Assembly (NCBI GenBank): GCA_017311315.1
Contig: CM029612.1
Location: forward strand, 25,068,831 to 25,132,830
Direction: 5' to 3'
Source of the DNA: Dendrocalamus latiflorus
Lineage: Eukaryota; Streptophyta; Magnoliopsida; Poales; Poaceae
Length of the DNA stretch: 64,000 nucleotides
Under the pieces are notes generated by a model. The model worked only from the letters and a program-made list of their open reading frames with translations, was not told the DNA's origin and made no database searches. Below, in pieces: positions 33,901 to 45,039 of the stretch. The number at the start of each line of letters is the position of its first letter. The stretch's first letter is position 1. The position numbers were made by a program, and so were the translations under genes.

Positions 33901-34241
33901 AATTAATTAAGCTAGCTAGCTGCTACTAATTACTATACTGCCTAGCTTCTTGATCTCTCCAGTTAATTAAACAGTCTCTAAGCAGCTAGTGAGCGTTTCG
34001 ATTCTCACAAAATTTCGATGACCCGCATTTTATTTATATCCACCGGAATAGTAGGCTAGCTATAGCTTGGGGAGATTAATTGGGAGAAGATGATGCGAAG
34101 AGAATAAGTAGAGTATGCATGTACCTCGAGGAAGCCGATCTCGCGGTGGAGCGCGTCGATGGCGAGCTGCATGCGGTGGCGGCCGCAGGGGTCGGGCGAG
34201 GCCGGCGGCGACTTGGGCCTGGGCACCGCCGCCATCGCCAT
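30921..34241 (-). CDS. GS3: GS3: atypical G-protein gamma subunit controlling grain size
   Basis: Five exons join in phase: 34241-34125, 33309-33257, 32394-32350, 32272-32219 and 31308-30921 (TGA at 30921-30923). They give 218 residues; rice GS3 is about 232. The alternative in-frame ATG at 34247 would add two residues. Residues 1-77 form the gamma-like/OSR domain: MAMAAVPRPKSPPASPDPCG, LHREIGFLE, ASKCCKEVDEFI and the DPF motif. A hydrophobic CLSYLSWICCC follows, then a tail with about 41 cysteines in the last exon. Known for the family: GS3 binds G-beta at the membrane and negatively regulates grain length, and the rice large-grain allele turns Cys55 into a stop. Here codon 55 is TGC (33264-33262), so that lesion is absent. 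Introns have GT/AG ends; the exon 4 acceptor could shift three bases. The tail differs greatly from rice and contains a 54-bp internal duplication. Gene identity is very likely; expression is not shown. Confidence 0.92.
31174..31281 (-). repeat. 54-bp tandem duplication within GS3 exon 5
   Basis: The word CTCGGCCTCTTGAGCTGGGA recurs at 31174 and 31228, an offset of 54 bp. On the coding strand this duplicates 18 codons, giving SSSQLKRPS twice in the cysteine-rich tail. The frame is kept. Confidence 0.85.
31330..31620. repeat. degenerate tandem repeats in GS3 intron 4
   Basis: About three diverged units of roughly 85 bp share CAGTGATTAT, GAGTTGAC/GATT and GGTTCTGCGTGACATC-like words (about 31332, 31417, 31503). 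They lie immediately on the 5' side of the exon 5 acceptor on the coding strand. Confidence 0.5.
32567..32744. mobile_element. foldback MITE-like element in GS3 intron 2
   Basis: An imperfect inverted repeat of ~55 bases has a left arm TCGGATATTTTCTTCC... and a right arm ending GAAAGAAAACATCCGGA. The inner words TTGGATTAGAGAT and ATCTCTAATCCAA pair exactly. A 14-C run precedes it at 32530-32543. No convincing target duplication was found. Confidence 0.6.
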
Positions 34242-34247
34242 TGGCAT

Positions 34248-34795
34248 TATTCCTAGTGCACGGCCACGGCCACTAGTCGATCTACTCCTCCGGCTGGCTT
34301 TGCAGATGGAGAGGAGCCAGCGGATCGGAGTGGAGGAGGTGGACTGGTGGCCGATGGGTTAAATGGCGGAGTGAGGAGAAGAGGTGGAGGAGCACATGGA
34401 CAGCGGGGGGGCCGGGTTGCCGTTTCGGGCAGTAGTAATGATGCAGGGGAGAGAGTGGGCGCGTTCTTTTCCCGGAAAAAAAATGGCGCGGTGAGCAGGA
34501 GAAGAGAGTGAGGAGGAGGGGCATGCATGCAGTGCAGGCACGCTAGCGCTGCGTGGCAGAGGATGGGGCTTGAAAGATTGTCGGGGCCGGATCTAGAGAC
34601 GGACGGACTGACGGACGGACGGACAAAGCGATCTAGGCCCGGTTTGCATGCATGCATGCGCTTGCCAGTTTGCGACTTATCATCCGCTGCGGTTACACAG
34701 CACACAGGCCTCGCATGCACCCAGGCACCCCGCGCGGCGGATCCCAGCCGTTGATCATGGCACGTTGTTAGAGCACAACGATTAACACCACCTCT
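34248..34795. promoter_or_regulatory. GS3 5' flank, cut short by a CACTA insertion
   Basis: This is the only sequence between the GS3 start and the CACTA element. It holds purine-rich patches, a GGAC/GACT microsatellite at 34598-34627 and GCATGC repeats near 34645-34660. No TATA box could be assigned with confidence on the minus strand. It presumably includes the 5' UTR and core promoter. Confidence 0.45.
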
Positions 34796-34814
34796 ATACA
34801 CTACTACAGAAATC

Positions 34815-35150
34815 ATCATCACAGATGGTTGAAAAACGTCATCACAGACGGTTATATGAACCGTCTGAATTTATGGGTCAGTGATAGTCGAAGGTTATCA
34901 CAGACGGTTTTTGAACCGTCTGTGGTGTACATATCACAGACGGTTTGGAATCAAAAACCGTCTGCGATGTATCGATATCACAGACGGTTTTTAATAAAAA
35001 ACCGTCTGTGATATTAATATATCACAGACGGTTTTTATTCCAAACCGTCTGTGATATTGATACATCGCAGACGGTTTTTGATTTCAAACCGTCTGTGATA
35101 TTGATATATCGAAGACGGTTTTTACTTAAAAACCGTCTGTGATATTGATT
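34815..35150. repeat. CACTA left subterminal repeats
   Basis: Inverted pairs of ACAGACGGTTT and AAACCGTCTGTGA recur about every 25-30 bases, separated by short A/T words such as TATTGATATATC. Several adjacent copies form perfect small hairpins. Confidence 0.9.
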
Positions 35151-35434
35151 TCTACCCCTAAATCTATTTCTGTTTAAATGGCTAGCCTCAGGAAATGCTA
35201 GCCATGCCCTCTGAAACAAGCAGATATATACATACAATTCACATGGGAAATCATTTCACATACATAAAACATCCAATTCACATCTCAATTCATTTCACAA
35301 ACATAAAACATGCACTTCACATCTCACTCATTTGACAAACATAAAACATCCATTTCACAAAGCAAATAATTGAAATAAAATATCCATTTAGAAATATACA
35401 ATTACAAATCCGGAGTGATAAGAGCAATAAAAAC

Positions 35435-38339
35435 TCATGGTGCGCAGTGGAACCGTCCTTCTGGCTTTATAACTTGAGTCAGCAAAAAGTACGCTAACTC
35501 TGATCGAATTCGGCCAAGGTCAGGTTGTTTCAATGCAGATGACGGGATAAATGCAGCCTGTCGATAGGAATATCAATGTGCGTATATATAACATGATAAG
35601 TATGAAGTAATTATGGGAAGATTGACAAACCTTGGGATTGGTAATCCTCGAGGAATCGAGGAGTAGTTCCATATGGTGGCAAACGTAGTAGCCACATGTG
35701 TTGCCCGGCGGCTGCTGGTGGCACTGCAAAAAATAGAATGTGTCAATTCAAGAGGCATTAATTACTACAAACTGTTGCATAGGATTAATTAATGTGTAAT
35801 AGCGAATACTTTAAAATCTCGAGCATGTGTCAGGCCTTTGGCCCCTGGCTTGGAGTCACCTCCCTTTGCAACGTACATCTCGAACGCCCTACGTGATTCG
35901 AAAAGATTAACCTTAGTCATTCGGAAGGAAAGAAAGAGTTCAATATAGGTATGTATGGAGAAAATGTACTTACGCATCGATTACTTGGCTGATAAGTGTG
36001 AAGTCCATTTTATTCTTACTTAGGGAATCAAGGTAATATACCATGTTCCATTTTGGTACAATCACTATTAAAATCCAATGATAGCTCTGGTTGTAGGGCA
36101 TAAGTACGTATTCATCAGTGCGGTAATCCAGCAGTCCAGCTGCAATGTACCTCTGGACGAAGGGTCTATCCTCGTCGATGGTATACTTGGCGACCATGTG
36201 TGGGTCCAATAAACCAACCGATGCTTTGGATGCCCTAGCTTTACTCAGCATGTGGCTACATATATACACAAGAAATCAACAAATTATACGAAATTTATCG
36301 GTATGACATGAACTGAGACTGTGATTGTACACACTTACAGCGTCCAGCATCGCATGAGAGAGACGTCCAGAGTGTTGAGCGTGTAAAGATCGAATAAATC
36401 ATCAAAGGTGACTACGAAGACACCGTTTTGCATATTGTGATGTAAATCACTCGGCAAGAATTTGATAGAGATACTTGAGATCCGCTCTTGCTCTGGTTTA
36501 TTGGACTGTTGCATGTACCACATGTGCAATTGCACGCAACTATATGCTAGGCGTTGGAGGGCCTTTTCCTCGAGCAACGGCTCGCCAAGCACGAATTTGC
36601 GAGCTAATGGCTTGTACGAGATTTCATCATTGGTCTTTGCTTTGCTTTTGCCCTTGCTGCCCTTGCTGCCCCGACTGTTGGTCGACTTTACAGGTAGCAC
36701 CGGTGGTGGAGGTTGCACTTGTTCAGGTAGCGGGTCCGGTTCCGGTTGCCCTTGTGGAGAAGGCACCAGTGCACATTGCTGATCTGCCACCGGTGAATAA
36801 GCCTCCAGGCAGATATCACTTTTGGGCCACTGGATGAAGGATCCAATGGCTTGCCCTAAAGTCACGAGCTCGTCGTTGGTGGGCTTCGGTAGTGGGACGA
36901 CCTCAAAATTGGTGTTTACCCCATCTACTGACACTTTTGCGAAGCCTGTTGCTAAAGGTTGACTGTGCACCCTGGCCTCGATACCAGACGGATATGCCAT
37001 GCCCCACGCAGCGCTCAACGCAACGGAGGCATATCTTACTTGGAGCGTGCACTTCGTAGGCTCCTACATAACGATACAAAATTAGCTACTCAATTAATAG
37101 GCATATCAATGGAGCAAGCATTCGAGAGATAATAATTATTACCAGGATGTCGTCCACCGGAAATCTGCCCTCGCTTTGCGCCGGATTGGACGCACAACTA
37201 CTCGGATGGTTGCGCGGGCTAGCTAGACCAGTAGCGGCGGCGGCGGCCTGCTGATTTTCTGTAATTCTCCGCACCTCATCTCTAACATAATCAGCAAGCT
37301 CCTCTCTAAGAGATGCCTTGATCTCTTCTCGTAGCTGTGCCTCGCGATCGGCTTTGCTTCTCTTCCTACGCCGATACTGGTCAGAGTCATCTTGGAAACC
37401 ATGTTTCCAAGGAACATAAAGCCCAAGGCCTCTCGTACGGCCTGGGTGCTCCTTGTTTCCCAGGGCAGCGGAGAGCATATCATTCTCCCTTCGTCCCTGG
37501 AATGATCCCAGCGTAGATTCAAAACTCAGCTCTTCCTGCAAGAACACGACATGTCATTTTACTTCGTAGGAGGTTGTGGAGTAATTACAAGCTACGTAGT
37601 TCGTTCGATATCTTACCAGGCGCTGGGACACTTGCTGGTCTGCAGGGTTTCGAAAGGAGACGTCCCCCGATGTCGTTGTAGATGACCTTGCTCTAATCCA
37701 ATTTCGAGCGCGGTCATCCGGGATATTTGAAAATGGCGGGGCGATGTCCTGCTGGGCTGCCAGTTCATCCTCCCTCGTCCACTGCAGGATTTTACCCGCA
37801 TACCCAGCTGTGCCAAGTCTGTGGGGGTGGGTGTTTTTTGCCTGGAGGGCCTTGTGCGCCGCACTTGTACTTTTGAACTCGTCGGTAATCTTCATCGCCT
37901 TGAACTGTTCCCATTGTGATTCCAAGAATGGGTATTTATGATAAGGCGTTTCGTCTGTCTCCACATATTTCTTGACAAGCGTGCTCTTGAAGTTCTTCCA
38001 TGCTTTGCACGCCGCTAGTAAGGTTTGTCGTTGCACGGCGTCTTGATGTTCTTCTGGGATCTCAAACGACGCCAAAATTTCTGTCCACAGCTCGCTTTTC
38101 CGAGTCGGAGGCACGTCCTTCCACGAATTGAATGTGATCTCAATTCGTTCTCGTGCAACTATGCCGATCATTCTTCTCCATGCGCTTACTGTTTTCTTAG
38201 GAATGAGAGGCACCCCAGATACATTGACCTGTGTGATGATAAATCGGCCCTCAGGCTTCTTCGATAGCCCTCTTCCTTGGCGTTTTGCTTTTGGAGCGGA
38301 CTCCTCCGGCGAAGATGGTGAAGAATGAGTGGAAGACAT
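35435..38339 (-). CDS. CACTA-encoded transposase-24 / Ulp1-like cysteine protease protein
   Basis: Seven exons join in phase: 38339-37617, 37535-37143, 37063-36339, 36255-35974, 35888-35810, 35723-35631 and 35557-35435. They give about 805 residues without a stop. Residues ~25-215 resemble the plant En/Spm 'Ptta' domain (transposase_24): ITFNSWKDVPPTRKSELW, AHKALQAKNTHPHRLGTAGY. A lysine/arginine- and glutamate-rich coiled-coil-like stretch follows (RRRKRSKADREAQLREEIKA), then a proline-rich linker and nuclear-type basic patches (SKGSKGKSKAK). The C-terminal third is a C48/Ulp1-type protease with the expected His (YHWILIVIV), Asp (YYLDSL) and Gln...Cys (QQPPGNTCGYYVC). Such fusions accompany CACTA elements in grasses. 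The role in transposition, or in removing SUMO-like modifiers, is inferred. It is the only gene in the element. Confidence 0.82.
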
Positions 38340-39039
38340 GTTGCTCTATTAGGACAGGATGAGGAAACATGATGCTCAATGATATGAAGAGAGGAGAGGA
38401 GTAGAGGGGAGGGGAGAAGGGAGGGGGAGAAGGGAGAGGGTGATGTGGACAGAGAGAGGAGGTAATGTGCCTATCTTAGTTCCATATTTAATTCCAACTA
38501 AATTCAATTTATATTTCCAACATAACATGAATGACATAAATTGCATGTAAACATATAATTCTATCTTGCCATTCATAACCATGTAAATATTCAATGAATA
38601 TAAACACCAACATGCTGAAATAACATGACAATCTGTCTTCTAAGCAAATAAACAATTAAATCCAGCATTACACAAATTAATTGTTTTAGATTTGCTCTCA
38701 GTACAGAGTTGCGCAAGATTGAAAATCTTGGCCATCTCATGCTAATATCGACACTCATCATCAATAATCTGATTATTAAAGATTTGAGCTCACAAAAATA
38801 CATGTCTAGACAAGATTAATACTGCATCACAAATAGATCAATTGAATAAAAGGATCTGTTCTACACAAGATTAATACTGCATCACAAGATTAATATAATA
38901 CTGCATCACAAACAGATCTCAAAAGATGTAAACTTATATGCCCAGCCGAAATAAGGTCTAACAGTATAGCCGAAATACCAAGGAGCTCAAATCTAACTCA
39001 ACCAGATTATTTCTGTTTTCGATATTATCATCACAGAGC

Positions 39040-39262
39040 AGGAGGAGGCGGCGACGGAGGATTGAATGCACTCACAGTAGGAGGCGGAGGAGGAGGAGGC
39101 GGCAACGGAGGAGGAGGAGGCTGCGGCGACGTCTTCGTCCGAGGAGGCGACGACGGAGGAGGAGAGGAGGCGGCGGCGACGGGCTCGGGGGCTCGGGGAT
39201 GGCGGCGGCGACGGAGGAGGAGGCCTACAGCGGCGACGGAGGAGGAGGAGCGGGAGAGCCGC
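39040..39262. repeat. GGA/GGC-rich low-complexity tract
   Basis: Runs of GGAGGAGGC and GGCGACGGAGG make up this stretch, about 0.7 kb 5' of the CACTA gene start. It probably lies in the promoter or 5' leader. The open frames within it are artefacts of composition. Confidence 0.6.
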
Positions 39263-39327
39263 GAGTTTAATTAGATGTATATCACTGCAGCGGAAAACCC
39301 TAGCCAGAGGGAATATATAGCGGGATT

Positions 39328-39452
39328 AGCACAGACGGTTCCACATTTAGAACCGTCTGTGAAATTATTATCACAGACGGTTCTAAATGTGGAACCGTCT
39401 GTGATATTAATATCACAGACGGTTCTAAAGTGTGGAACCGTCTGTGATAATC
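39328..39452. repeat. internal block of CACTA subterminal-type repeats
   Basis: Six half-sites of CAGACGGTTCCA/TGGAACCGTCTGTG alternate in opposite orientations, more than 1 kb inside the right end. The flanking word differs from that of the terminal arrays (TTCCACATTTAGAA rather than TTTTTAA). This suggests an older end, or a second related element fused in. Confidence 0.7.
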
Positions 39453-39501
39453 ATTTACACTCGCACCTACCAGCTGCATTACAACACCAACCAGCTTAAA
39501 T

Positions 39502-39888
39502 GCCAACATACAACACAATATATTTCTTCACACATTTGCCACATACATCACACACATGCATTGTTGTATACAAATATGCCAATTCACATATACATAACAC
39601 ATATACATCATTCTACTTGCTTATTTCCTTGGCAACATATAACACAATGTATTTCTTGACACATTTGCCACATACATCACACACATGCATTGTTGTATAC
39701 AAATATGCCAATTCACATATACATAACACATATACATCATTCTACTTGCTTATTTCCTTGGCAACATATAACACAATGTATTTCTTGACACATTTGCCAC
39801 ATACATCACACACATGCATTATTGTATACAAATATGCCAATTCACATATACATAAGACATATACATCATTCTACTTGCTTATTTCCTT
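39502..39888. repeat. three tandem 129-bp repeats
   Basis: Units 39502-39630, 39631-39759 and 39760-39888 are almost identical (CAACATATAACACAATGTAT...CTTATTTCCTT). Units 2 and 3 differ by about two bases, unit 1 by a few more. They lie inside the CACTA between the internal repeat block and the right end. Confidence 0.93.
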
Positions 39889-40424
39889 TAAAAATTAGCC
39901 CTTCATGATGATCAATGCGTACGTAACTAGTTTCGTCACGTTGTTCGTCGTCGACCCTTATGCCTTTTCCAAAAGGAGGTAACTCGTCAAATTGATTGTA
40001 TTCTTCCTCATCCACTACATTCTCTACTCCGACATATATATCGGCCACATGTATTATATTGAGGCTTATTAATTTGCTAGCTCAATTCATATTATAAACA
40101 CAACAACTATTATTGCAAACTATCTTCAATTAATAACACTCACCAATTACTTATATCTAGAGCATGAAATTCATTACTAACCAAATCTAGAGCAAATTTG
40201 TAATGCATGCAAAGAAAAAATGAAATTCATTACTAACCATATCTAGAGCAACCGGGAAAATATAAGTAGCTTCAAAGCTCAATATCTGCCTCCTCCCACC
40301 AAATTAAGTGGCCTGAAATCGCCAAGCTTGCCTCCAGAGCGAAAGAGTAAAGCAACCAGCTAGATTGTGGATCGAAATGAAGACAGATGCGGTCTGAGCA
40401 GCGCAATAAATGCCTTAGCCATTA

Positions 40425-40725
40425 TCACAGACGGTTTTTAACTAAAAACCGTCTGTGAATTATCACAGACGGTTTTTAATAATAAACCGTCTGTGATAAC
40501 TAGCTTATCACAGACGGTTTTTTATTAAAAACCGTCTGTGATAATCTGGGATTATCACAGACGGTTTTTAATACAGACCGTCTGTGATACTTAGGTAATA
40601 ACCGCCTGTGATAATCCATTTTCCCGCCACAAATACCACAGACGGCCTCCTAATTACAACCGTCTGTAATAGTGTTCATCAGAGACGGTTTCACAAAACC
40701 GTCTGTGATGAGGCGTCTCCTATGA
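40425..40725. repeat. CACTA right subterminal repeats
   Basis: Inverted pairs of ACAGACGGTTTTTA and TAAAAACCGTCTGTGA mirror the left array. The last 17 bases carry the terminal inverted repeat. Confidence 0.9.
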
Positions 40726-40745
40726 GGCTTTCTGTAGTAGTGATA

Positions 40746-41119
40746 GGGCCTGTTTGGGAGAGCTCCACCACTGAAAACGTAGATCTGGAGCAGCAGCTCC
40801 ACCATGGAGCAGCTCCACCGTGGATCTGGGATCCCACCATGGAGTGTTTGGCTTGTACAGCAGCTCCAGATCCACGAAATTGAGGTTTTGGTGGGAATGA
40901 CCACTTTTGTGTGTAAGCAGTGGCATTGGTGGGTAATTACCACCCAACTCCACGGTGGAGCACCCCTTGAGGAGCTCCATGAAATCCATGGATCTGGCCC
41001 TCAGATCCAGGATTTTGGTGGATCCAGATTTCGCGGAGCTGGAGCGTTTGGGTAAAATTTCGTAGAGTGGAGCTGTTTTTCATGGATCTGGAGCTGGTGG
41101 AGCTCTCCCAAACAGGCCC
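40746..41119. mobile_element. Tourist-like MITE, 374 bp
   Basis: It starts GGGCCTGTTTGGGAGAGCTC and ends GAGCTCTCCCAAACAGGCCC, perfect inverted ends of at least 25 bp. It is flanked by ATA on both sides (40743-40745, 41120-41122). The interior is full of AGCTCCACC/GATCTGGA words. The ends and 3-bp duplication suit the PIF/Harbinger (Tourist) group, though ATA is not the usual TWA target. The left ATA is shared with the CACTA target duplication. Confidence 0.85.
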
Positions 41120-41590
41120 ATAGTCAGCTAGCAGTAGCCAGTGACCCGCTCACTGCAATGTATCAAGCTTTTAACTGCACGATATGCTGTTATAGCATAT
41201 TAATGTCAACTTGTTAGGCAATTAATTATATTAGAGTGTATCTTCGTAATGTTACATTCGTTTGTTTCGAACTATGCAACGGGTGTACCTTGCACCCTGC
41301 GCGGCGGATCCCTACCGTTGATCCTCGATCCAACACCCCACCCAGGGCTGGCTAGGCCAATCCACGTCCTGCATCAAAGATTAATTCATGGGGGTGGTTG
41401 ATGGCTAGGATGGCATGTTGTTAGAGCAAAACGATTGACACCACCTCTATAGTCAGCTAACAATAGGCAGTGACTTGTGCGATATGCTGTTATGGCAAAT
41501 TAATGTCAACTTGTTAGACAATTAATTATCTTGAAGTACCTTTGTAATGTTACATCCGCTTGTTTTAAACTATGTAATGGTTGTACAATA
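41120..41590. repeat. duplicated flank of the CACTA/MITE insertion site
   Basis: Copy A consists of 34722-34798 plus 41120-41286. Copy B is 41287-41590. Both contain GCGCGGCGGATCC, GTTGTTAGAGCA, ACACCACCTCTATA, AGTCAGCTA, CGATATGCTGTTAT and TTAATGTCAACTTGTTAG in this order. Copy B has extra sequence at about 41325-41415. It retains the uninterrupted site CCTCTATAGTCAGC at about 41442-41455. Confidence 0.75.
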
Positions 41591-41699
41591 TATTATATTC
41601 GTCGTATAGAAAACACACACATATACATGCATGCATTGTGTATACGCCATGTTAAATACTGTATTAGGCTGTATAATTAGTCTCATGTTCAGGGCGTTT

Positions 41700-43449
41700 T
41701 TAGCATATTGCTCTCTCATCTGTATAAAAATCTTGGCCTTTGCCGCTATGAAATAGATCAAGTTCATTCCATAACAAGGTATCAAGAATGTAGGTTTTCT
41801 TTTCACCTACCCAAAACCATAACTCTAGTCTCCCTCCACCTCCACCCGTTGCCGTTGCCACCTGACGGGCCGTTGCCCTACCCCCGCACCTTGTCGCTAC
41901 CTCCTCGGGATTGACATCCTCCTGATCATCGCCATGTGGATCGGCATCTCCTCTACCCTCCACATCATAGCCACTCGGGAGGTCAATTTTTGTTGTCACT
42001 GCTTGGATCCCATCACTGCCGTACCACCGTTGGCCACCTCCGCACCAGTGCATCTTTACTTCATCTCCCTGGCAGCCGCAACATCTGATCCGACCCTCCT
42101 CTACTCAGATTGAGCTGCCACTGCCCCTACTGATCATCACAAGAGGTCACTCTCCTCGCCGGCCATTGTCTTTACTTCGGCTCAGACTGCCGTCACCCCT
42201 ACTCAGCGCACCGCCTCCTTAATCCCATCTCAGGGTCTCACCTCACCACTGCCAAACTCTTCGGCTGCCTCAATTGGGTTGCCTTTGCCACGTGTTGTTG
42301 CACCCAGCTTGTCCATGCATCGGATGGCCCTCACATCATCGAGCCTGATGGTTTCCACTAGTGGTTTGTTCGTTGTCCCGCTTCACCAGGTTTAGTTCAA
42401 TGGGATGAACATCCAGGAGTGTGTTGTTCACATGAGGATTCTCGTCAATAGTCAGGGGGGTCACCTCATTGGTGAGTAGCCCTATTCGCTCCACCTTACG
42501 CTGTTGGTCGCACCTGCTCTCCCTGCTAATGCAGACTAGGTTGTTGAGGATGCTGCCACTAGAGGAGCCCATGAAGCTCTACCAGTCTGAGCTGCACACC
42601 TACAAGAGATGGTAGGATGGGGAGGCTCGTGTACCACCATTCTGGTTAGGAGCATGACCATGGCTATCTATATGGACATGGTTGAGTTGCTGACAACTCA
42701 GCTGATATTGGAGTGCCTTTGAGGTCACTACCAGTTGATGAGTGATGCGATATACCTCTCTGTCATGCACCAGACACACTCCCTTCAGCGACTTGATGCC
42801 ACCATGGATGACTTCTACCAGCAGATGTCTATGGTGTGGTGTTAGCTTAACTCTTTGGGGCTGGATGTCTATCAGAGCTATCCCTACTGTGTGCGGCTTT
42901 GCGCTTACCAGGAAATTCATTGTCTCTATGACTTCTTGATACATCTTCGACTGGAGTTCGAGCCTATGCATGCTCAGCTCCTGACTCGCCGCCCATGCCT
43001 GACCTTAGTGGAGGCCCTCACTAGTGTATGTGCTAAGGAGACTCACCTTCGTGGCATGGACTAGATGTAGTCTGCCTTGGCTGCTCTGGTACCCGCTTCT
43101 TCAGCACCTTCATGGCTTCTACAGCCTCTATTACACTGATGACTACTGCTTCTACTACTGGGCTCTATTGAACCTACTTCCAGCATGACAGGTACACATA
43201 CCCGAATTGCTACAAGAGAAGGAACTAAGGTCGTAAGGCAGTTGTCCTCCAAAGGGCTTTGGAGGCACTTCACAGTTAGGAGCTGGTGCTTCTCGCCAGA
43301 GCTCCTTTGGTGACACGGTGCATCTGCTACTCTCGATGCTTTAGTGCCTTGGTGTTGGTTTGTCCTCAGACTCCTTGGGGCTCTACTTGTCTTGCTTCTC
43401 ATCAATCTTCCTCTACTCTCGATGCTTCAGCACCTTGGTGTTCGTTTGT
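41700..43449 (+). pseudogene. decayed Copia element, 5' portion (leader, gag)
   Basis: A PBS-like AGGTATCAAGAATG near 41780 suggests an LTR/leader junction. Gag-like plus-strand peptides follow: LDATMDDFYQQMSMVW, LRLEFEPMHAQLLTRRPCL and LVEALTSVCAKETHLRG (about 42790-43060). They read like a grass Copia gag but carry many stops. The fragment runs into an 85-bp tandem repeat array at 43331 and is split at 43449 by the gag-only element. It resumes at 53699. Confidence 0.7.
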
Positions 43450-44662
43450 TGAAAGATCAAGCTCTATTTAAGTTAGTTTTGATGATAATGACAAATGTAT
43501 TTATGAGACTAACCTTATTTATTGATTATGATATTACTTAGTCTCATATAGATGAAAAAGGTGAAATCATTGAGGTATGCATTCGATATGTTTCTTATAA
43601 TCTTGTTGCACTCCTCACATCCAAATATATGATTAAATGATAAATCTATATGTGAGACTAATATGTTTGTTTAAGTATATTATTGCTTAGTCTCATTTGG
43701 ATGAAAAGATGAAATCAAAGAAGTATGCATTCGAAATCACATTCTTATATGTTAGTGCATTCCTTGGATTCAAAATATATATTAAACTCCACAAATAGTC
43801 TAAAATAAATATGTGCATATATCTTCATTACACATACTTGTATGCACACATTTAGGGTGAGTTCACTCAATGTTTTGATGTTTCATAAGTATTGATCCAT
43901 GTTCCTTTAGTACACATATTTAAGATACTTACTTTGAAACATATCCTTTGAGTATATATAGCTTGTGTAGTTCATATATACTCATTTGCAATCGAGTTGT
44001 CATCTAATTTCTCCATTATGTGTTAATGATTGGATGATTAATGATAACTGGATAAGTAACCTTTGCCTTGAAAGTTTATCTTAGAATATACAAGTGTTGT
44101 GTACATGTTGTATACTCATAATTTAATCTTTATCTCATTATTTGTTGAAATTGTTATGAATTACCAAAAGAATATTGTAGAATATAGTCCCTTCATTATG
44201 TGTAAATTGTGAAGTTTGATAATTGATGGCAATTGATTTGTGGACTAACATTTTTCATGAATTAGATGAATAAGTTAGGTTCCAAAAATGAGAAAGAGTT
44301 GAGGTGACTTCATGTGTTGAAGATCATCAAGTTAAGTGGTGGATGTATCATGAGTTGATGCATGTCCAAGAGGAAATAATCATGTGTTGATCATCAAGTC
44401 AAGTGAAGACCCATCATGTGTTAGTGGAGCTGAAGTATTGGATGCATCATGAGTTGATGCATGTCAAGACTATGACTCAAGGCAAACGTATGATTAGTTA
44501 GGGCTAAGGATGTGTTTCTACTCTTTTTACCAGTCTTGGTGTTTGGTTGGAAGACTGGATTGCTAGTATAGGTTGCCGTACTATTAAGAGAGATCATATC
44601 TAATAGCTTGAGTCAAATCATGCGTTGATAGCTCAACCTCACTTGCTCAAACTCTCCTTGGC

Positions 44663-44960
44663 ATGAGGCTTATATTTACGAATATGTTTTGCAAATAGTT
44701 GTGGCTCATGTATTGAACTCTTGTAACATGGGACTATACATTGCAAATGTATTTTGCAAGTATTTGAAGTCCATGTTTCCATTCTTTGTAGTATGAGGTT
44801 TACATTTGCAAATATGTTTTGCAAATGGTTGAATCTCATATACATAATCGTTGTGCCATGATTCTAAAAGTGTGCAAATATATTTTGCAACTTGTTGGGA
44901 ATCATAGATAATCTTTGTGTACATGATACTATAGTTTGCAAATGTGTTATGAAAAATTTG
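44663..44960. repeat. ~70-bp tandem repeats within the left LTR
   Basis: Four to five diverged units of about 65-75 bp share TTGCAAATRTGTTTTGCAA followed by a CTCATGTA-like word (near 44680, 44748, 44813, 44878 and 44936). They are absent from the right LTR. Confidence 0.65.
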
Positions 44961-45039
44961 TTAAAGTATCTGCACATCTCAGGAAAATCAAAACTACCAC
45001 AGCGTAGTCTGCGGTACTACCATTGACCAGAACTACCAG

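Larger units (their letters stand above)
34799..40742 (-). mobile_element. complete-looking CACTA (En/Spm) transposon, 5,944 bp
   Basis: It begins CACTACTACAGAAA and ends TTTCTGTAGTAGTG, perfect 14-bp inverted termini. It is flanked by ATA (34796-34798, 40743-40745), the 3-bp duplication expected of CACTA elements. Dense subterminal repeats built on ACAGACGGTTTTT...AAAAACCGTCTGTGA fill 34815-35150 and 40425-40725; such repeats are the usual binding sites of the TnpA-type protein. One seven-exon gene is present. No TNP2-type (DDE) transposase was found, so the element is probably non-autonomous. Its right-hand termini and the gene orientation suggest transcription from 40742 towards 34799. It lies ~0.55 kb upstream of GS3. 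Confidence 0.93.

Noticed and set aside
34815..35150. Hairpin-rich array that might encode microRNA precursors
   Set aside because: The position, orientation and mirrored copy at the other end identify it as CACTA subterminal repeats.
39062..39274. Gly-rich open frame
   Set aside because: It arises from GGA/GGC low-complexity DNA in the CACTA, with no conserved motif.
39502..39888. Regular repeats suggesting a CRISPR array
   Set aside because: There are three contiguous 129-bp units with no spacers, in a plant transposon.
39500..39898. 132-codon open frame with repeated SHTCIVVYKYANSH blocks
   Set aside because: It is the translation of the 129-bp tandem repeat, a multiple of three, so it stays open by chance. 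There is no start context or domain.
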